Below are positions 1 to 6,609 of a DNA stretch of 35,113 bases, piece by piece. A program made the translations under genes and the position numbers. The notes under the pieces were generated by a model that did not search any database, was not told the DNA's origin, and saw nothing but the letters and a program-made list of their open reading frames with translations. The stretch is taken from contig JARICT010000063.1 of the NCBI GenBank assembly GCA_029257185.1, positions 1 through 35,113 on the forward strand, given 5' to 3'. Numbering within the stretch: position 1 is the stretch's first letter; every line of letters starts with the position of its first letter. Source of the DNA: Quadrisphaera sp. (GTDB lineage: Bacteria > Actinomycetota > Actinomycetes > Actinomycetales > Quadrisphaeraceae).

Positions 1-1186
1 CGACGAACGCCTCGAACGCCGCCCGCTCCCCGGCGCGGTCGTGGGCCCAGAAGGCGGTGAACTCCGCGCCGTCGTGGGTGGCGCCGAAGAGGTACTCCAG
101 CCCCGGCGCGCCGGCGCCGCCGACTCCCCCGCTCGAGGTGCCCGCCGCGCCCGGCGTCGTCCACAGCGGGTCGCCCTCCATGTCGAAGAACACGTCGCCG
201 TCGCTCGGCTCGGGCACCAGCCACAGGCCCGGCCGCACGTCGCGCGGGCCGAGGGTGCGCGGGTGCTCGCGGACCAGCACGGGGATCGACCCGGACTCGC
301 GAGCCTGGACCTGCAGCGCGGCCTGCTCGCGCAGCGCCTCGAAGGTGGGCACGGGCATCCCGGGCACCGGGCCGGGCGCCCCCGCGAGCGCCGCCACGGT
401 GTCGATGCCGGCGGCGCCCAGGCGCCGGGCCTGGTCACGGCGCAGGTCCGCGACGGCGCCGAGGTGGTCGGCGCGGGCGCGGGCCACCCCGCACGGGGAG
501 TCGTCCTCGCACACCGAGCACCACTGCGCGGGGGCGGCGAAGTCCGGGTCCAGGGCGCCGCGGGCCGGGAGCGAGGCGAGCAGCGCGGCCAGGTCCGCGA
601 TCTGCCGGCGCGCCCACGCGGCGGACGTGCGGGCGGGCACGTCGAGCACCTCGCCGCTGCCCAGGTGCAGGCGCACGTCGTCGTGCACCGCGAGGCCGGC
701 GGCGGCCAGGGCATCGCGGTAGAGCATGGTCTGCAGCAGCGCCGACGGGCTGAGGCTGCGGGCGAGCTTGGCGTCCTCGACGCGCCACCCGGCGTCGGTG
801 GCGACGAGGAAGTCCGGGCGCCCGACGAACGTCACGCCGTCGTCCCGCGCGTCGAGCACCCCGCCCTGCAGCACCACGTCGGCGCCGCCGCCGCGCAGCT
901 GCGCCGCGGTGGTGGTGGCCAGCAGCGACCAGGCACCGAGGTCGGCCGTGACCCCGGTGAGGTCCACGAGCGTCAGCCCGGCGGCGCGCATGGCCTCGAC
1001 GACGTCGTGCTCGTGCTGGACGCCGGCGCGCACCACCGCGGAGCCGGGGTCCAGCGCGGCCTCCGGCTGCCCGACGACGGGCAGGTCGTGGGCGAGGCGG
1101 TACGCCGTGATGGTGCGATGGGTGCAGGCGGTGGACTCCACGACGTCGCCCGCGGTGACCAGCAGCGCGCCGCCGGAGAGCCTCAC
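1..1186 (-). CDS. TM0106-family RecB/Cas4-like nuclease, C-terminus beyond the window
   Basis: Partial gene running off the left edge; 395 codons are visible with no stop. Residues 120-156 carry the RecB/Cas4 nuclease core: GRPDFLV (D125), EDAK (D138, K140) and a Q152...Y156 helix. C21 near the N-terminus plus C223-x2-C226-x5-C232 match the cysteine layout of the iron-sulfur nucleases Cas4, AddB and Dna2, so a 4Fe-4S cluster is likely. A second domain starts at DVFFDMEGDP (331-340), the first acidic motif of an RNase H-like exonuclease, as in TM0106-family proteins. These often continue into a superfamily 1 helicase, which would lie outside the window. The GTG start overlaps the stop of the upstream phosphoribosyltransferase as GTGA, so the two are translationally coupled. 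The role is probably DNA processing or repair; the substrate is unknown. The frame was read by hand from the complement. Confidence 0.8.
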   Translation of the reverse strand, partial: MRLSGGALLVTAGDVVESTACTHRTITAYRLAHDLPVVGQPEAALDPGSAVVRAGVQHEHDVVEAMRAAGLTLVDLTGVTADLGAWSLLATTTAAQLRGGGADVVLQGGVLDARDDGVTFVGRPDFLVATDAGWRVEDAKLARSLSPSALLQTMLYRDALAAAGLAVHDDVRLHLGSGEVLDVPARTSAAWARRQIADLAALLASLPARGALDPDFAAPAQWCSVCEDDSPCGVARARADHLGAVADLRRDQARRLGAAGIDTVAALAGAPGPVPGMPVPTFEALREQAALQVQARESGSIPVLVREHPRTLGPRDVRPGLWLVPEPSDGDVFFDMEGDPLWTTPGAAGTSSGGVGGAGAPGLEYLFGATHDGAEFTAFWAHDRAGERAAFEAFV

Positions 1187-1668
1187 GCGGTGACCGGGGG
1201 CAGGGACGACCACGGGAAGTTGATCCACCGGTCGGTGCGGCGCCACACGAAATCTGCGTCGACCACCGAGCGCGGCTTGGCGTAGAGCACCGCCGAGCGC
1301 ACCTGCTCCACGTGCTCAGCGCAGAAGTCGAGCACCAGGCGCAGCGTCTCGCCGGTGTCGGCCACGTCGTCGACCACGAGCACCCGCGCCCCGGCGAGGT
1401 CCACCTGGCGGGGCAGCGGCGGGAGCATCACCGGCACCGGCAGCCGGGTGTCGACGCCGGTGTAGAACTCCACGTTCATCGTCAGCACGTTCTTCACGTC
1501 GAGGGCGTACGCGACCGCGCCGCCGGGCAGCAGCCCGCCGCGGGCGATGGCGAGGACCACCTGCGGCGCGAAGCCGCTGGCCACCACCTCCGCCGCGAGC
1601 GAGCGCGCCGCCTGGCCGAAGGTCTCCCACGTGAGGACTTCCCGGTCGCTGCTCGCCGATGGCTCCAC
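1183..1668 (-). CDS. Phosphoribosyltransferase (type I PRTase, Gpt/Hpt-like)
   Basis: A 161-residue cytosolic type I phosphoribosyltransferase. The PRPP-binding loop reads VLVVDDVADTGETLRL (about residues 99-114), with the two acidic residues followed by D-x-G-E-T. Upstream, QVVLAIARGGLLPGG supplies the pyrophosphate-binding loop. A C-terminal DRWINFPW segment is typical of the xanthine/hypoxanthine phosphoribosyltransferase-like subgroup, so a purine base is the best substrate guess; the hood is too short to name the base. The GTG at 1668 is chosen because the homologous domain begins about 10 residues later and a good -10 box lies just upstream; the open frame continues upstream without family similarity. 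It overlaps the downstream nuclease gene by 4 nt. Pairing with a nuclease suggests nucleotide salvage, but that is inference. Confidence 0.85.
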   Translation of the reverse strand: MEPSASSDREVLTWETFGQAARSLAAEVVASGFAPQVVLAIARGGLLPGGAVAYALDVKNVLTMNVEFYTGVDTRLPVPVMLPPLPRQVDLAGARVLVVDDVADTGETLRLVLDFCAEHVEQVRSAVLYAKPRSVVDADFVWRRTDRWINFPWSSLPPVTA

Positions 1669-1704
1669 GCGCTGATCGTAGGGACTCGCAGTAGCGTCGC
1701 GCGG
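1669..1704. promoter_or_regulatory. Back-to-back promoters for two leaderless genes
   Basis: The 36-bp gap between divergent genes holds a -10 element for each. On the minus strand TACGAT (complement of 1675-1680) ends 6 nt before the GTG at 1668. On the plus strand TAGCGT (1692-1697) ends 7 nt before the GTG at 1705. Both spacings put the transcription start on the first base of the start codon, and neither gene has a Shine-Dalgarno sequence. No convincing -35 box is visible on either side. Leaderless transcripts are common in actinobacteria. The assignment is inferred from spacing only. Confidence 0.45.
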
Positions 1705-2031
1705 GTGCCCGAGCTCAACGCCCGCGACGACCTGCGCGCCGCGCGGCTGCGCATCGCCGCCCGCGAGGGGGTGCCCGCGATCGCGGTGCTCTCCTGGGAG
1801 ACCCCTGGCGGCGCGCCGCCGGCCATGACCTCCGCCGCGGTGGAGGACGGCCGCGTTCTGGACGACGTGCTCGCCGCAGCGTGGGAGGAGCTGGCCGCCG
1901 ACCAGCGCGAGGACGACCTCGCCAGCGTCGCCGCGGTGGTGCTCACCGCCGCGGTGCGCGACGCGTCGCCGATCGTCGACGCCCCCGCCCCGGTCGGGCT
2001 GGCGCACCCGCCGGACGGCGTTCAGCGGTGA
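1705..2031 (+). CDS. Hypothetical protein, 108 aa
   Basis: A small acidic, alanine-rich soluble protein that I do not recognise. It starts with VPELNARDDLRAARLRIAAR, has no signal peptide or membrane segment, and looks mostly helical. The GTG at 1705 is preferred over upstream in-frame starts because those lie inside the divergent phosphoribosyltransferase gene, and because a -10 box places transcription start at this codon. The stop overlaps the start of the NodB-like gene as GTGA, so it heads a likely three-gene operon with that gene and the MurE-like ligase. No cofactor or nucleotide motif is visible. It is a real gene by codon pattern and coupling; function unknown. Confidence 0.7.
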   Translation: MPELNARDDLRAARLRIAAREGVPAIAVLSWETPGGAPPAMTSAAVEDGRVLDDVLAAAWEELAADQREDDLASVAAVVLTAAVRDASPIVDAPAPVGLAHPPDGVQR

Positions 2032-2717
2032 GCCCCCTGACCCTCACCGAGCACCGGGAGGCGCTGCGCCGGGGCCAGCACCTGCGGCTGATGAACTACC
2101 ACAACACCCCGCCCTCGCGCCGCGGCGCGCTGCGCGACGAGCTGGGCGCCCTCGCGCTGGAGCGCACGCCGTGGACCCTGGCCGACCTCGACCACGCCTT
2201 CGCCACGGGCCAGCGGCCGGGCGGCGCCCGGGGTGACAAGCCGGGCCTGCTGGTGGTGTTCTACGAGGGGTACGCCGCGAGCGCCTCCGTCGCCGCGCAG
2301 GTGTGCGACGAGCTGGGGATCCCCGCGTGGTTCGCGCTGTGCACCGGGTGGATCGACTGCCCGCCGGCCCAGCAGGAGCTCTTCGCCCGCGCCCACCAGA
2401 TCGCCCTGCTCCCCGAGGACCTCGACGGCGAGCGCCTGGCGATGACGTGGGACGAGGTGGCCGACGTGGCGCGGCGGCACACCGTCTTCCCCCACACCGC
2501 CTCCCACCACGGCTTCGACGAGCCGGCCACCCCGGGCGACCTGGCGCGCCAGGTGCTCGAGCCGAAGGAGCGGCTGGACGCCGTCACCGGCCAGGACGCA
2601 CCGGCGTTCGCGTGGCTGCACGGCTCGCCCACGGGCATCAGCGCGGTGCACGACGCGGCGGTGCGCAGCGCGGGGTACCGGTACCTGTTCAGCAACACCG
2701 CGATCCACCGGCTCTGA
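2028..2717 (+). CDS. NodB-like polysaccharide deacetylase homologue with altered catalytic motif
   Basis: A 229-residue protein resembling carbohydrate esterase 4 (NodB) domains. It has an early MNYHNTP segment (22-28), a buried strand LLVVFYEGYAASA (74-86) in the place of the usual FDDG motif, then ELGIPAWFALCTGWIDCP, which matches the 'gipatfF..tg.id.P' stretch of the family. The second motif is present as TWDEV...FPHTASHH (140-161), supplying the H-x3-H metal ligands. The first Asp pair is replaced by Tyr79-Glu80, so the usual catalytic base is missing and metal binding would rely on Glu80. No signal peptide is seen, unlike most peptidoglycan deacetylases. It overlaps the upstream gene by 4 nt and precedes the MurE-like gene by 7 nt. 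A divergent or inactive hydrolase is the best call. Confidence 0.7.
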   Translation: MSPLTLTEHREALRRGQHLRLMNYHNTPPSRRGALRDELGALALERTPWTLADLDHAFATGQRPGGARGDKPGLLVVFYEGYAASASVAAQVCDELGIPAWFALCTGWIDCPPAQQELFARAHQIALLPEDLDGERLAMTWDEVADVARRHTVFPHTASHHGFDEPATPGDLARQVLEPKERLDAVTGQDAPAFAWLHGSPTGISAVHDAAVRSAGYRYLFSNTAIHRL

Positions 2718-2724
2718 TCCCGCC

Positions 2725-4272
2725 ATGAGACCTCCTCCCCCGGCCGCGCTCCCCCGGCGACGGCTCGACGAGCTGGCGAGCGCCGTGACGGGCGCGGCGC
2801 TGCACGGCGCGCCCGTCACGGTGACCGGCATGACCCACGACTCGCGGGCCGTGCGCGGCGGTGACCTGTTCGTCGCCGCGCCCGGCGCACGGGTCCACGG
2901 CGCGGAGCACGCCGCCGCGGCGGCGGCTGCCGGAGCGCTCGCGGTGCTCACGGACGCCGCCGGGCAGGACTCCGCGGCAGCGACGGGCGCCGCGGTGCTG
3001 GTCGTCCCCGACGTCGCCGCAGCCGCCGGCCTCCTCGCGTCCGCGCTGCACGGCCACCCGTCCCGCGGCCTCGACGTGATCGGCGTGACCGGCACCGACG
3101 GCAAGACGACGACGTGCTGGCTGGTCGCCGCCGCGCTGGAGGCGTGCGGGGTCGCCGCGGGCGTGATCGGGTCGCTGGGCACCCGCCTGGGCGGCGAGGT
3201 GCTGCTCGACGAGCCGCCCCAGCACCGCCGGACCACCCCGGAGGCCCCGGACCTCCAGGCGACGCTCGCGCTGCTGCGCGATCGCGGCGCGGGCGCGGTG
3301 GCGATGGAGGCGAGCAGCCACGGCCTCGCGCTGGGCCGCACCGCCGGGACGCGCTTCGCCGTGGGGGTGTTCACCAACCTCGGGCACGAGCACCTCGACT
3401 TCCACGGTGACGTGGACGGGTACTTCCGGGCCAAGTGCCGGCTCTTCGAGGACAGCGAGCACGCGGTGGTCTCGGTCGACGACCGCCACGGCGCGGAGCT
3501 GGCGCACGAGCTGGGCCAGGCCGGCCGGCCGGTGACCACGGTCTCCGCCGAGGGCGCACCGGCGTCGTGGCGGGTGACCGGCGTCGTGGCGGGCCAGCGC
3601 GGCTCGACGTTCACCGCGGTGGGGCCCGGCGGCCGGGCGGTGCCCGTCACCCTCGCGCTGTCGGGCTTCTTCAACGTCTCCAACGCCCTCACGGCTCTGG
3701 CCGCGGCGACCGTGCTCGGCGTGTCCCCGACGGTGGCGGCGCGGGGGCTCGCGGCGCTGGGCGACGTGCCGGGACGGATGGAGTGGGTCCACGGCGGCGA
3801 CGACGACGTGGCGGCGCTCGTCGACTACGCCCACACCCCCGGCGCGCTCACCGCGCTGCTGCGCGCTGCCCGCGCCGGCCTGGCGTCGAGCGGGCGCGTG
3901 CTGGTCGTCCTCGGGACCGGCGGGGGGCGCGACGGCAGCAAGCGCTCGCTGATGGGCCGGGCCGCCGGAGCGGGCGCCGACGTCGTGGTGCTCACCGACG
4001 ACAACCCCCGCCACGAGGACCCCGCCGCGATCCGGGCGGAGATCCGCTCCGGCGCCGAGGCGGTGACGGGGCCCGGGTGCGCGCCCCTGCACGAGGTCCC
4101 GCACCGGGGTGAGGCGGTGGGGCTGGCCGTGGCGCTGGCGCTGCCCGGGGACGTGGTCGTCGTGGCCGGCAAGGGTCCCGACCGGGTCCAGCTGGTGGGC
4201 GAGGAGGTCCTGGCCGTCGACGACCCGGCGGCGCTGCGACGCGCGCTGGCCCGCCGCCGGGTGGCGTCCTGA
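2725..4272 (+). CDS. MurE-like UDP-MurNAc-tripeptide synthetase (Mur ligase)
   Basis: A 515-residue Mur ligase of the MurE family, which adds the third stem-peptide residue to UDP-MurNAc-L-Ala-D-Glu with ATP in the cytosol. Domains in order: N-terminal UDP-binding domain (about 10-110) with THDSRAVRGGDLF; ATPase domain with P-loop GTDGKTTT (123-130) and YFRAK (233-237), whose K237 is the carbamylated lysine; C-terminal domain with GTGGGRDGSKRSLMG and DNPR (426-429). DNPR is the signature of meso-diaminopimelate-adding enzymes. The usual KGHE motif reads KGPD (483-486), so the glutamate that contacts DAP is aspartate and the histidine is proline. No other division or wall genes lie nearby, so this could be a paralogue of the dcw-cluster enzyme. 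The third gene of its operon. Confidence 0.85.
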   Translation: MRPPPPAALPRRRLDELASAVTGAALHGAPVTVTGMTHDSRAVRGGDLFVAAPGARVHGAEHAAAAAAAGALAVLTDAAGQDSAAATGAAVLVVPDVAAAAGLLASALHGHPSRGLDVIGVTGTDGKTTTCWLVAAALEACGVAAGVIGSLGTRLGGEVLLDEPPQHRRTTPEAPDLQATLALLRDRGAGAVAMEASSHGLALGRTAGTRFAVGVFTNLGHEHLDFHGDVDGYFRAKCRLFEDSEHAVVSVDDRHGAELAHELGQAGRPVTTVSAEGAPASWRVTGVVAGQRGSTFTAVGPGGRAVPVTLALSGFFNVSNALTALAAATVLGVSPTVAARGLAALGDVPGRMEWVHGGDDDVAALVDYAHTPGALTALLRAARAGLASSGRVLVVLGTGGGRDGSKRSLMGRAAGAGADVVVLTDDNPRHEDPAAIRAEIRSGAEAVTGPGCAPLHEVPHRGEAVGLAVALALPGDVVVVAGKGPDRVQLVGEEVLAVDDPAALRRALARRRVAS

Positions 4273-4287
4273 GCGCTCGCCACCGGC

Positions 4288-5247
4288 TCAGCTCATCGCG
4301 GGGGCGGGCGCGTCGTCGCTGACCTCGCGCAGCGGCGGGCGGCGGCGCCGCGGCGCCAGGCGCACCGGCGGCAGCGGCGGCGCCGGGATGCGCTCACCGC
4401 CGTGGCCCGGCACCGTGGGGAACCGGTCACGGTCGTGGCCCTCCCACGCGTCGCGCGCCGCGACGACGTCCTCGTGGGTGCGGCCGATGAAGTTCCACCA
4501 CATCACCAGGTCGTCGGGGTAGGGCTCACCGCCGAGCAGCAGGACGCGGGCACCACCGGCGGAGGTCATCACGAGCTCGTCGGCGTCTGCGCCCAGGAAC
4601 AGCAGCGGCCCGACCCCGAGTCCGGTGCCGTCCACGCTCGCCTCGCCCTCCAGCACCAGCACGGCGTGCTCGAAGCCCGGGCGCAGCGGCAGCGTCGCGG
4701 TCGCTCCGGCGTCGAGCGTGACGTCGGCGGCCAGCAGCGGGGTGTGGACCGTCGCGGGCGAGGCCGCTCCGGCGAGCTCGCCGACGACGACGCTCGCCCG
4801 CGCCCCGGGCAGCTCGACGACGGGGAGGTCGGTGTGCTGCTCGAAGGCGGCGGGAGCGTCGTCGTGGTCCGCCGGCAGCGCCACCCACAGCTGCAGCGCG
4901 TGCAGCAGCGGTGACTCACCGAGGGAGAGCTCCGAGTGCGCCACCCCCCGGCCACCCGTCATGAGGTTCAGCTCCCCGGGCCGGAGCACCACGTCCGTGC
5001 CGAGGCTGTCGCGGTGGCGGATGCTGCCGGTCAGCGGCCACGTCACGGTCTGCAGGCCGGTGTGGGGGTGTGGCAGCACGCGCATGTCGACGCGCTGGGG
5101 GCCCATCCGGTCGAGGAAGCACCAGGCGCCGACCATCGGGAGCGTCCGGTGCGGCAGCCACCGGGTCACGCTCATCCCGCGGACGCCACCGAGGGGGACG
5201 TCGCGGCCGTCGACGAGCCGGGTCACGGGAGCAGGGTGCGCAGGCAT
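4288..5247 (-). CDS. Pirin family protein
   Basis: A 319-residue bicupin of the pirin family. The N-terminal cupin carries the metal-binding residues in the family pattern: H60 and H62 in LPHPHTGLQTVTW, H104 and E106 in GVAHSE. The rest of the motif, including GTDVVLRPGELNLMTGGRG, is intact, so iron binding is likely. The C-terminal half ends in a proline- and arginine-rich tail after VMWWNFIGRTHEDVVAARD, a conserved pirin ending. Bacterial pirins have been described as quercetinases and as metabolic regulators; nothing here decides between them. The ATG at 5247 is chosen as the first start before the conserved LVDGRDVPLGG segment. It is a monocistronic gene, convergent with the MurE-like gene (15 nt apart). 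Confidence 0.9.
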   Translation of the reverse strand: MPAHPAPVTRLVDGRDVPLGGVRGMSVTRWLPHRTLPMVGAWCFLDRMGPQRVDMRVLPHPHTGLQTVTWPLTGSIRHRDSLGTDVVLRPGELNLMTGGRGVAHSELSLGESPLLHALQLWVALPADHDDAPAAFEQHTDLPVVELPGARASVVVGELAGAASPATVHTPLLAADVTLDAGATATLPLRPGFEHAVLVLEGEASVDGTGLGVGPLLFLGADADELVMTSAGGARVLLLGGEPYPDDLVMWWNFIGRTHEDVVAARDAWEGHDRDRFPTVPGHGGERIPAPPLPPVRLAPRRRRPPLREVSDDAPAPAMS

Positions 5248-5559
5248 GGAACCATGATGATCGCCGTCGTGCGCCGGTGACGAGGGGCGCCGCCCCGACG
5301 GGTTGCAGAGCCCCGAGCAGGTCGGTGACGCGGCCCGATCGGAGCCGCGCCACCGCGTCGAGCACCTCTCGCGGAGCTGACGGCGTGCTCTGCGGCGGGG
5401 CCGAGGGGTGTGGGCTGCACGCAGCGCCGAGGGGCGAGCCAGCGGGAGACCTGCGACGGCGTCCCCCGACGAGCTGCCAGGACCGCTCGTCCGGCCCGAG
5501 GTCTCTCGTCGGTTCCCACCGCGTCCGGATAGCGTGCTCCCCCACGGCGAGGAGGGCGT
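5248..5559. other. Intergenic region between pirin and the acyltransferase gene
   Basis: This 312-bp gap separates divergent genes. I find no credible reading frame, RNA gene or repeat in it. The only signals are at the right end: a TAGCGT -10-like box (5530-5535) and a GGAGGG ribosome site (5551-5556) before the GTG at 5560. No promoter for pirin stands out. Confidence 0.5.
5530..5535 (+). promoter_or_regulatory. Putative -10 box of the acyltransferase gene
   Basis: TAGCGT fits the TAnnnT pattern and is identical to the -10 proposed at 1692-1697. It would start transcription about 20 nt before the GTG, leaving room for the GGAGGG site. No good -35 is visible, so the call is weak. Confidence 0.3.
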
Positions 5560-6609
5560 GTGGACGACGAGGCTGTGGCGGGGCTGATCGCCCCCGAGGA
5601 CCCGCGCTGGCGCGAGGCCCTGCAGGTGACCCGTCACGACGTCTACCACCGCCCCGAGTACGTCGCGCACGACGCGGCCGGCTCCGGTGAGGCGTGCGCG
5701 TTCCACTACCGCGACGGAGACCGCGCCTTCCTCGTGCCGCTGGTTCTCCGAGCGGTGCCCGGCACGGACGCCGTCGACGCCACCTCCCCGTACGGCTATC
5801 CCGGGCCGGTCGCCAGCGCCTCGCTCGACGACGAGGGGTTCTGGGAGGCGGCCTGCGCCTCGCTGGTGGAGACCCTGCGCGAGCGAGGCGTGATCACCTG
5901 CTTCCTGCGCCTGCACCCGTTGCTGGCGCTGCGCCACGACGTCCTCGGTCGTCACGGCCGGCTCGTCCAGCACGGGCACACCGTCTCGATCGACCTCACC
6001 GCGCCGGAGGACGTGCAGTGGGGCGACGTCCGCAAGCGGGACCGCAACTACATCAACCGCGCCTCACGGGCGGGGCTGGCCGTGACCTTCGACGACTGGT
6101 CCCTGCTGCCTGCGGTCACGCGCGCCTACGCGGAGACGATGGACCTGCACGGCGCCGGCGCCGCGTACCGCTTCGACGTCGAGGACTTCGAGCGTCTCCA
6201 CGACGTGCTGGGCGACGACCTCCACCTCGCGGCCGTCCGCCACGAGGGGGAGGTGGTGAGCGGCGTCCTGGTCCTCGAGCGCGCGGGGATCGTGCAGCTC
6301 CACCTGGGCGGCACCCTGGCCTCGGCGAGGCACCTGCACTCCAACAAGCTGGAGACCGACGCCGTGCGGCGCTGGGCCGTGTCGCGCGGCGACGCGGTGA
6401 TGCACCTCGGCGGCGGGCTCGGCGGGCGCGAGGACTCGCTGTTCCGCTTCAAGGCCGGCTTCTCGAGCAGGCGCAACGCCTTCTTCACCTGGCGCACCGT
6501 CCTCGACGTCGCCGCGCACGACGCGCTGGTGACCGCCGCCGGCCACGAGGTCGGTGACCGGACGGGCGCCGACTTCTTCCCCGCCTACCGGCTCCCGTCG
6601 AGCGGCTGA
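5560..6609 (+). CDS. FemAB/GNAT-like acyltransferase
   Basis: A 349-residue cytosolic protein of the FemAB-like (BioF2/GNAT) type. It has two GNAT-like halves: the first (about 45-140) with FHYRDGDRAFLVPLVLR and a PYGYPGP segment, the second (about 150-320) with WGDVRKRDRNYINRASRAG, matching the 'kr.irkA.k.Gv.v' stretch of FemAB-type transferases, and LHSNKLETDAVRRWAVSRG followed by HLGGGLGG. FemAB enzymes transfer amino acids to peptidoglycan; relatives next to exopolysaccharide genes (XrtA/PEP-CTERM-associated types) are thought to modify sugars. The GTG at 5560 follows GGAGGG by only 3 nt; no better in-frame start is present. Its 3' end overlaps the last polysaccharide gene tail-to-tail by 25 nt. 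An acyl- or aminoacyl-transfer role in glycan decoration is inference. Confidence 0.75.
   Translation: MDDEAVAGLIAPEDPRWREALQVTRHDVYHRPEYVAHDAAGSGEACAFHYRDGDRAFLVPLVLRAVPGTDAVDATSPYGYPGPVASASLDDEGFWEAACASLVETLRERGVITCFLRLHPLLALRHDVLGRHGRLVQHGHTVSIDLTAPEDVQWGDVRKRDRNYINRASRAGLAVTFDDWSLLPAVTRAYAETMDLHGAGAAYRFDVEDFERLHDVLGDDLHLAAVRHEGEVVSGVLVLERAGIVQLHLGGTLASARHLHSNKLETDAVRRWAVSRGDAVMHLGGGLGGREDSLFRFKAGFSSRRNAFFTWRTVLDVAAHDALVTAAGHEVGDRTGADFFPAYRLPSSG

Noticed and set aside
41-1285. 414-codon open frame on the plus strand
   Set aside because: It is the shadow of the minus-strand nuclease gene. Its translation is Arg/Gly/His-rich without family motifs, while the opposite strand shows RecB-type and RNase H-like motifs.
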